From positions 2,790,001 to 2,854,000 of the forward strand of contig OZ245769.1 of assembly GCA_965227745.1 (NCBI GenBank): a stretch of 64,000 nt of DNA, read 5' to 3'. The position numbers and the translations under genes were made by a program. Shown here in pieces: positions 58,756 to 64,000 of this stretch (position 1 is the first letter of the stretch; each line of letters starts with the position of its first letter). The notes below the pieces were generated by a model. It searched no databases. It was not told where the DNA came from and was given only the letters and a program-made list of their open reading frames with translations. The stretch comes from GAS368 sp965227745. Its GTDB lineage: Bacteria; Verrucomicrobiota; Verrucomicrobiia; Opitutales; Opitutaceae.

Positions 58756-59103
58756 TTAGCTTTCGAACACAAACTTGATCGGGATCGAGACGCGGGTCGC
58801 GACCGGGTTGCCGTCCTGCTTGGCCGGCTTGAATTTCCACTTCTTGAGCGCCGCGAGCGCCGGCTGCTCAAACGCGCCATTGCTGGATTTTTCGATCTCG
58901 GGATCGACGACATTGCCCTGCACGTCGATGGTGCACTTCACCATGACGACGCCGGAGACGCCTTCGCGGCGCAACTCCATCGGGTATTCCGGGGCGACCG
59001 TGCGCACAGGCACCGGCGGCTCTTTGGTTTCAGCCAAGGCGACCGGCGCGGAGGCGAGGAAGCAGGCGAGGGACAGGTTAACTAGGATGTTTTTAATCTT
59101 CAT
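58756..59103 (-). CDS. Small exported TonB C-terminal-domain protein
   Basis: ATG 59103 gives 115 residues with a signal peptide (ILVNLSLACFLASAPVALA). The mature part is almost only a TonB C-terminal domain: PVRTVAPEYPMELRREGVSG, VVMVKCTIDVQGNVVDPEIE and FEQPALAALKKWKFKPAKQD, closing with VSIPIKFVFES. True TonB keeps an N-terminal anchor and a Pro-rich spacer, both lacking, so the protein should be free in the periplasm after cleavage. It may bind TonB boxes or interact with another energy transducer. The chemoreceptor gene follows 51 bases downstream. Confidence 0.82.
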   Translation of the reverse strand: MKIKNILVNLSLACFLASAPVALAETKEPPVPVRTVAPEYPMELRREGVSGVVMVKCTIDVQGNVVDPEIEKSSNGAFEQPALAALKKWKFKPAKQDGNPVATRVSIPIKFVFES

Positions 59104-59351
59104 GATCGGGTTTGGTGCAATCGTTGCGGTTGAATAGAAATGGGACCTCGCGAACGAAATCGGCACCGCCTTGATGCACTTGAGTAGATTAACGAACTTT
59201 ACCCCCGGGAGTTTACCTCAAGTCCAACCGGGAGGCGCCGATTATATATTCATAACCATGCGCAGCCCTCATACCCCCGGCATCACAAATGCCGGGGCTA
59301 AACTCATTCCCATTGCCGCCGCGCCGGCCTCACGCTACCCCTTGCTGCGGT

Positions 59352-62300
59352 ATGATGCTGGAAGATAAACTGCGCCGCGCTGCGGCTTGGGCCGGGCTCG
59401 GTGCGGCTGTGCTCGGGATTGTGAGCCTGCTCACTTCGCCCGCGCTACCTCTCATTTCCGTCCTCCTGGGACTTGGGCTCGCCCTCGCGGGTGCCAGTCT
59501 CTGGGTGGATTACAAATCCCGCCTCTCCTGGGCTCGACCGGTCTTGGGCGCGCTCGCGCTCGGGTGCGCCTTGGGCATCCTCGGCCAACTCGCCGCCACC
59601 GGCCAGCTCACCGCGGCCCGACTGCTCTTTCGCGAAGGGGAACACACCTCCGCAGACCTTCCCGTCCGGCCCCTGCCCCACGCGGCGATTCTTCTCACGC
59701 TCGCTGCCATCGGGCTGCTCATTTTGCGGCCTTCGGTCATCCGGATTAAACGCCCGCTCTCCTCGCTGCTCGCCTCCGTGGTGGTCGCCGCCGCCATCGC
59801 CGCCCTCCTCGTCAAAGCCCTCGGGGCCTTCGTGAGCTTCGCTCGCCCGCTGCAACTGCCGCCGGTCATTGCGCTCGGATTATTTCTCGTGGGCGTCGGC
59901 GTGATGCTTGCCCGCCCGAACCACCAGTTGTTTCGCATCATCTTTTCGCAGACGCCCGCGGGAGCACTCGCGCGCCGCCTCTTCTTCGGCGTCACGATCC
60001 TCCCTGCCACCCTGATCGGGCTCATCGTGCTCGCGATGCAGTATCAATTCATCCAGCTGCACTATGGCGTCGTGCTCCTGGTGTTTGTCTTGATTCTCTC
60101 CGGGCTGTTGCTCGCGTTTCTCTCGGCGGAGACCGCGGTGATCATCGACTCCCGTCGCGAGGAGGCCGATCAATCGCGGCTGCTGCTCACGGCGCGCCTC
60201 CAGGAGCAGGCTTCGCAACTCCAGGAAACGGTCGCCCTGCGCACGCGTGAGCTTCGCGATGCCAATGCCCACTTGCGCGCCGTCGCCGAGTCCAACGCCC
60301 GGCTCGCGCTCGTCGCCCACAACGCGACCAATGGCGTGGTCATCTCTGGCGCCGATGGTCGCATCGAATGGGTCAATGCCGCCTTCCACGCCATCACCGG
60401 CTACGCCCTCGACGAGGTAAAGGGCCAGAAGCCCGTCGAGATTCTCATCGGCGACGGCACCGATCCCGCCGCCGTCGCGCGCCTGCGCGAGGCCGAGCGC
60501 ACCGGCCAGCCGTGCAAAGTCGAAATCCTCAACTACACCAAGCAGAAGCGTCCCTTCTGGCAGGTCGTCGACCTTCAGCCGGTCCGCGACGCCGCCGGCC
60601 GTATCATCAACTTCATTACGATCCAGACCGATGTCACGGAAAGCCGTGCGGCCACCGAGCGCTTGCAACAGCTCAACCAGCGTCTCGAGCTCGCCACCCG
60701 CGCCGCCACGCTCGGTGTCTGGGAGTGGGATGCCGTGACGAAAACGAACCAGTGGGATGATCGCACCCTGGAGATTTACGGAGTAAACCGCGCCGACTTC
60801 CGCGCGAGCGCCGACGATTGGTCCACGCGCCTCCATCCCGATGACCGCGCCGCCGCCGTCGCCGCCGTGCAGCGTTTCATGGCGGGCGAGATGGAGCTCG
60901 ATCACTCGTTTCGCATCCTGCGGGCCAGCGATGGCGAGCTCCGCTACATCCGCTCTCGCGCCATCGCGCAGCGCGACGCCACGGGCAGCCTGATTCGCAT
61001 CATCGGCACCGAGCGCGATGTAACGGCGGAGCAAGGGGCGATCCATCAAACAGAGGTGCTCAACGAGCGCCTGCGTCTCGCCCTGCGTTCCTCCAACTTC
61101 GGCGTGTGGGAGCTCGATATCGCGAGCGACCGTCTGACGTGGGATGACCGCATGTTCGAAATCTACGGTCTCAATCGCAGCAGCTTCGATGGTTCGCGTA
61201 CGCAGTGGCGAGCGGCCCTGCACCCGGAAGATGCCGCCGCCGCGCAGGAAAGCGTGCGCCGCGTGCTGAAGGGCGAGGTCCCCACCTACGATACCGAGTT
61301 TCGCATCGTTCGCACGGACGGCTCAATCCGCCACATCGAGGGGCACGGGTATTTGCAGCGCGATGCCGATGGCCTGGCCGTCCGTCTCGTCGGCTTGAAC
61401 CGCGACATCACCGGCGAGCGTAAGCTTCAGCAGGCCCTCGATCTCGCCGAACAGCGCTGGCAGCTCGCGCTGGAGAGCACCAACGACGGCGTGTGGGATT
61501 GGGATATGCCCAGCGGCACTCTCTATCACGACGAGCGCTGGGCGCGCATGATCGGCTACGAGCCGCAGGAGATTTCCTCCAGCATCGAGGCGTGGCGCCA
61601 GCTGGTGCATCCCCAGGATTTGGCCGGTTGCGAGGCCGCCGCCCGCGAACACGCCGAGGGCCGCATCTCGTTTTATCAGTGCGAATATCGCATGCTCGCC
61701 AAGACCGGCGAGTGGAAGTGGATCCTCGACCGCGGCAAAGTCGTCACGCGCGCGCCCGATGGCCAGGCCCTCCGCATGGTCGGCACACATACGGACATCA
61801 CCGCCCGCAAGGAACTCGAGGAGCGCGTGCGCCGCACCGAATCACTCAACCGCCAGGTCAGCCGCATCGCGCTGATCGGCGGCTGGGAACTCAACCTCGA
61901 GACGCACGAGATCATCTGGTCCGAAGGCACCTTCCGCATTCACGAAGTCGAGGACACCCAGCGCCAGCCCACCCTCGAGGAGGCGCGCGCCTATTATCCG
62001 CCCGAGGCGTTGGTGACGATCGATGCGGCCCTCTATACGCGCACGCCAGCTGAGCCATCGTTCGACTTCGAGTTGCCGATGACGACGGCCAAGGGCCGGC
62101 GCATATGGGTGCGCGTGCTCGCCCAAGCGCTGTTTCGCGATGGCAAAGCCGTCTTGCTCCAAGGCGCCCTCCAGGACGTCACTGCCCGTCACGAAAGCGA
62201 AGAAGCCCGCCGCGAACTCGAGGGGCAGCTTTTCCAAGCGCAGAAAATGGAAACGCTCGGCACCCTCGCCGGCGGCATCGCCCACGATTTCAATAATCTC

Positions 62301-63386
62301 CTCACCGGCATCATCGGCTACCACGAACTCGCGGCCGATTCGCTCGATGAGGATCATCCCGCGCGCATGTGCCTCACGGAGGCGCGCAATGCCAGCCTGC
62401 GCGCCCGCGAGCTCGTCGAGCAGATCCTCACGTTTGGCCGCCAGTCCGCCGGCGGGGGCCACACCCCGCTCGATGTCTCGCTCGTCGTCGAGGAGGCGCG
62501 GCGCTTCCTCCGCGCCACGCTGCCTGCGACGATTATCATCGAGCAACGCATCGCGCCCTATTGCCCCAATGTGCTGGGCGATGCCACGCAGATTCACCAG
62601 GTCCTCCTCAATCTCGGCTCCAACGCCGCTCATGCGATGCGTCACCACGGCGGCGCGCTCACGATCTCCGTCGAGCACACCGAGGTCACGCCCGACCTCG
62701 CGGCCTCGCTCGGCGGCCCGGCCGCCGGCAGTTACGTGCGGCTCTCGGTCAGCGACACCGGCCACGGCATGGATGAGGCGACGCGGCGGCGGATCTTCGA
62801 TCCGTTTTTCACCACCAAGAATACGCGCGAGGGCACGGGCCTCGGCCTCGCCGTCGTCCATGGCATCGTCCGCGCCCATCGCGGTGCCATCGATGTGGAA
62901 AGCGCACCCGGCGCGGGCTCGACCTTCCACATTTACCTTCCGGCCGCGACTGAGGAGACCACGCGCAACGATGCCGATCTCTCGGGTGCGCCGCGCGGCG
63001 CCGGTGAGTTTATTTGCGTCGTCGACGACGAGGAAGTCGTCGGCAGTTGCACCAAGCTCGTGCTCGAGAGCAAGGGCTACCGGTCCATCGTCTACGGCTC
63101 GTCTGAGCAATGTCTCGAGGCGCTCAGCGCTGATCCCACCCGCTGCGCCCTCCTCGTCACCGATCAGACGATGCCCGGCATGCAGGGCACGGAACTCGTC
63201 GCCACGTTGCGCAAGCTCAACCCCGGCCTCCCCGTGGTCATCATGTCAGGCTACTTCTCGAAAATCGCGCCGCACGTGCTCGATGAACTTGGGCAAGTCG
63301 AACTGCTCGCCAAACCCTTTACCACGGACGAACTCGCCCACGCCGTCCACCGGGCGCTACATGGAGACTCTGGCGCTTTAGCTTAA
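59352..63386 (+). CDS. Membrane hybrid histidine kinase with five PAS domains
   Basis: Start at ATG 59352 (59355 is equally possible) gives about 1344 residues. The N-terminal ~250 residues form about seven membrane helices (for example LGAAVLGIVSLLTSPALPLI, VVAAAIAALLVKALGAFVSF), a MASE-like integral sensor. A coiled coil leads to five PAS/PAC units (about 290-410, 415-540, 545-665, 670-800, 805-930), each with a W(E/D)W(D/N)- or VISG-type core. The kinase has H in GGIAHDFNNLLTGIIGYHEL, the N box VLLNLGSNAAHAMRHHGG and GTGLGLAVVHGIVRAHRG. A receiver has D in LLVTDQTMPGMQG. No output domain; a single receiver gene follows 132 bases downstream. Confidence 0.93.
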   Translation: MMLEDKLRRAAAWAGLGAAVLGIVSLLTSPALPLISVLLGLGLALAGASLWVDYKSRLSWARPVLGALALGCALGILGQLAATGQLTAARLLFREGEHTSADLPVRPLPHAAILLTLAAIGLLILRPSVIRIKRPLSSLLASVVVAAAIAALLVKALGAFVSFARPLQLPPVIALGLFLVGVGVMLARPNHQLFRIIFSQTPAGALARRLFFGVTILPATLIGLIVLAMQYQFIQLHYGVVLLVFVLILSGLLLAFLSAETAVIIDSRREEADQSRLLLTARLQEQASQLQETVALRTRELRDANAHLRAVAESNARLALVAHNATNGVVISGADGRIEWVNAAFHAITGYALDEVKGQKPVEILIGDGTDPAAVARLREAERTGQPCKVEILNYTKQKRPFWQVVDLQPVRDAAGRIINFITIQTDVTESRAATERLQQLNQRLELATRAATLGVWEWDAVTKTNQWDDRTLEIYGVNRADFRASADDWSTRLHPDDRAAAVAAVQRFMAGEMELDHSFRILRASDGELRYIRSRAIAQRDATGSLIRIIGTERDVTAEQGAIHQTEVLNERLRLALRSSNFGVWELDIASDRLTWDDRMFEIYGLNRSSFDGSRTQWRAALHPEDAAAAQESVRRVLKGEVPTYDTEFRIVRTDGSIRHIEGHGYLQRDADGLAVRLVGLNRDITGERKLQQALDLAEQRWQLALESTNDGVWDWDMPSGTLYHDERWARMIGYEPQEISSSIEAWRQLVHPQDLAGCEAAAREHAEGRISFYQCEYRMLAKTGEWKWILDRGKVVTRAPDGQALRMVGTHTDITARKELEERVRRTESLNRQVSRIALIGGWELNLETHEIIWSEGTFRIHEVEDTQRQPTLEEARAYYPPEALVTIDAALYTRTPAEPSFDFELPMTTAKGRRIWVRVLAQALFRDGKAVLLQGALQDVTARHESEEARRELEGQLFQAQKMETLGTLAGGIAHDFNNLLTGIIGYHELAADSLDEDHPARMCLTEARNASLRARELVEQILTFGRQSAGGGHTPLDVSLVVEEARRFLRATLPATIIIEQRIAPYCPNVLGDATQIHQVLLNLGSNAAHAMRHHGGALTISVEHTEVTPDLAASLGGPAAGSYVRLSVSDTGHGMDEATRRRIFDPFFTTKNTREGTGLGLAVVHGIVRAHRGAIDVESAPGAGSTFHIYLPAATEETTRNDADLSGAPRGAGEFICVVDDEEVVGSCTKLVLESKGYRSIVYGSSEQCLEALSADPTRCALLVTDQTMPGMQGTELVATLRKLNPGLPVVIMSGYFSKIAPHVLDELGQVELLAKPFTTDELAHAVHRALHGDSGALA

Positions 63387-63518
63387 AGCCCCATCCGTCC
63401 CGGAGTGCCCGAGGCGGCCTGCGCCAGTGCGCTGCGCCGCTGAACAAATATTGCAAGCGGCCTGCATCCTACTCACGGTGGAAAGTATCGCCGTGAAGTT
63501 CCTTCCCGCAGCCCCACC

Positions 63519-63929
63519 ATGAGCGCCGCCACCCTTGCCACGAGTGTGGTCGATGTCCTCATCGTCGATGATAATCAATCGTTGTGCACGATCCTCGCCG
63601 AATTTCTGGAAATGAGTGGCTATCGCACCGCTATCGCCCACGACGGGAGGCAGGCCATCCGTACTCTCGAGCAGGCGAATGTACGCATTTTGCTCACGGA
63701 TATCTTCATGCCCGAACTCGATGGCATCGAGCTGATCATGCATCTGCGCCGGCTCGAGCAAGCGCCGGAGATTTTGGCGATGTCGGGCTATAATAGCGCT
63801 AACGCGAAGCCGTTTTTGGACTCGGCGCGCCTCCTCGGCGCCCAGAAAATATTCATGAAGCCCTTCTCGCTGGCCGATCTGCTCGCCTCCGTCGAGCAGC
63901 TCATCGGCAAGCCGTCAGCGGAAACCTGA
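63519..63929 (+). CDS. Single-domain response regulator (receiver only)
   Basis: The 136-residue protein is a complete receiver: acidic pair in VLIVDDNQSL, phospho-acceptor Asp in ILLTDIFMPELDG, a Ser in LAMSGYNS at the Thr/Ser position, and Lys in IFMKPFSLADLL. There is no output domain. It may pass phosphoryl groups on or control a motor or enzyme by contact. It follows the five-PAS hybrid kinase on the same strand, a likely partner. Confidence 0.92.
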   Translation: MSAATLATSVVDVLIVDDNQSLCTILAEFLEMSGYRTAIAHDGRQAIRTLEQANVRILLTDIFMPELDGIELIMHLRRLEQAPEILAMSGYNSANAKPFLDSARLLGAQKIFMKPFSLADLLASVEQLIGKPSAET

Positions 63930-63940
63930 AGCGAGGGCGC

Positions 63941-63969
63941 AAAAAAACGCCGACTTTTGATCGGCGTCT
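63941..63969 (-). terminator. Probable minus-strand terminator at the window end
   Basis: ACGCCGA (63947-63953) and TCGGCGT (63961-63967) form a 7-bp stem with a 7-base loop; on the minus strand it is followed by TTTTTTT. It suits a convergent gene beyond the window, and may also serve the receiver gene. Confidence 0.65.
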
Positions 63970-64000
63970 CTGAGGGCAAAACTCGTCTGCGGGATTAGTT

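Overview
The window looks like chromosomal DNA of a high-GC Verrucomicrobiota bacterium, most likely of the Opitutaceae. The call rests on gene content, not on a marker-gene comparison. The pointers are a PEP-CTERM repeat protein, DUF1592/DUF1552 protein pairs with CxxCH heme motifs, a PVC-type heme-binding dehydrogenase-like protein with HEAT repeats, a duplicated-permease (ADOP) ABC protein, many hybrid histidine kinases, and an outer-membrane biogenesis cluster (bamA, skp/ompH, lpxD) typical of a Gram-negative envelope.

Layout. 1-7.5 kb: 3' part of a giant PEP-CTERM protein made of eight ~0.6 kb repeats, a secreted heparinase II/III-like lyase, and a small lipoprotein. 7.5-19 kb (minus strand): housekeeping genes prs, lpxD, skp/ompH, bamA, dnaB, then rplI, ssb, rpsF, pth and a bL25 gene; rpsR is not in its usual place between ssb and rplI. 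19-24.5 kb: accessory DNA with an AT-richer membrane-Nudix gene, a gene broken by an in-frame TAG, a pqiA-pqiA-pqiB (MCE) transport operon, and a DUF1016 nuclease-like gene. 24.5-30 kb: an ADOP permease, tRNA-Asn(GTT), small genes (DUF2200, PhnA-like, SRPBCC) and a dense cluster of palindromic repeats. 30-46 kb: the PVC heme protein, an esterase, a sigma factor fused to a membrane anchor and an LTPEQ-repeat periplasmic domain with a stand-alone secreted paralogue, and a tandem duplication of the DUF1592-DUF1552 pair. 46-48.5 kb (minus strand): a compact four-gene operon of a small signal-peptide-bearing peptide, a short YcaO-like protein, an 80-residue unknown and a soluble histidine kinase. 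48.5-64 kb: a signalling region with three large hybrid histidine kinases, a LuxR-type response regulator, a chemoreceptor, a small TonB-domain protein and a single-domain receiver.

The two most interesting items are (i) the peptide/YcaO/unknown/kinase operon at 46.4-48.5 kb, which could be a minimal, undescribed peptide-modifying or signalling system, and (ii) at least five families of paired palindromic (REPIN-like) repeats. These sit alone, clustered or nested, and one 103-bp copy with perfect 29-bp inverted arms lies in frame inside the start of a DUF1592 gene. No transposase, CRISPR array, rRNA or replication origin was recognised. All functional assignments come from reading motifs, and no database search was run.
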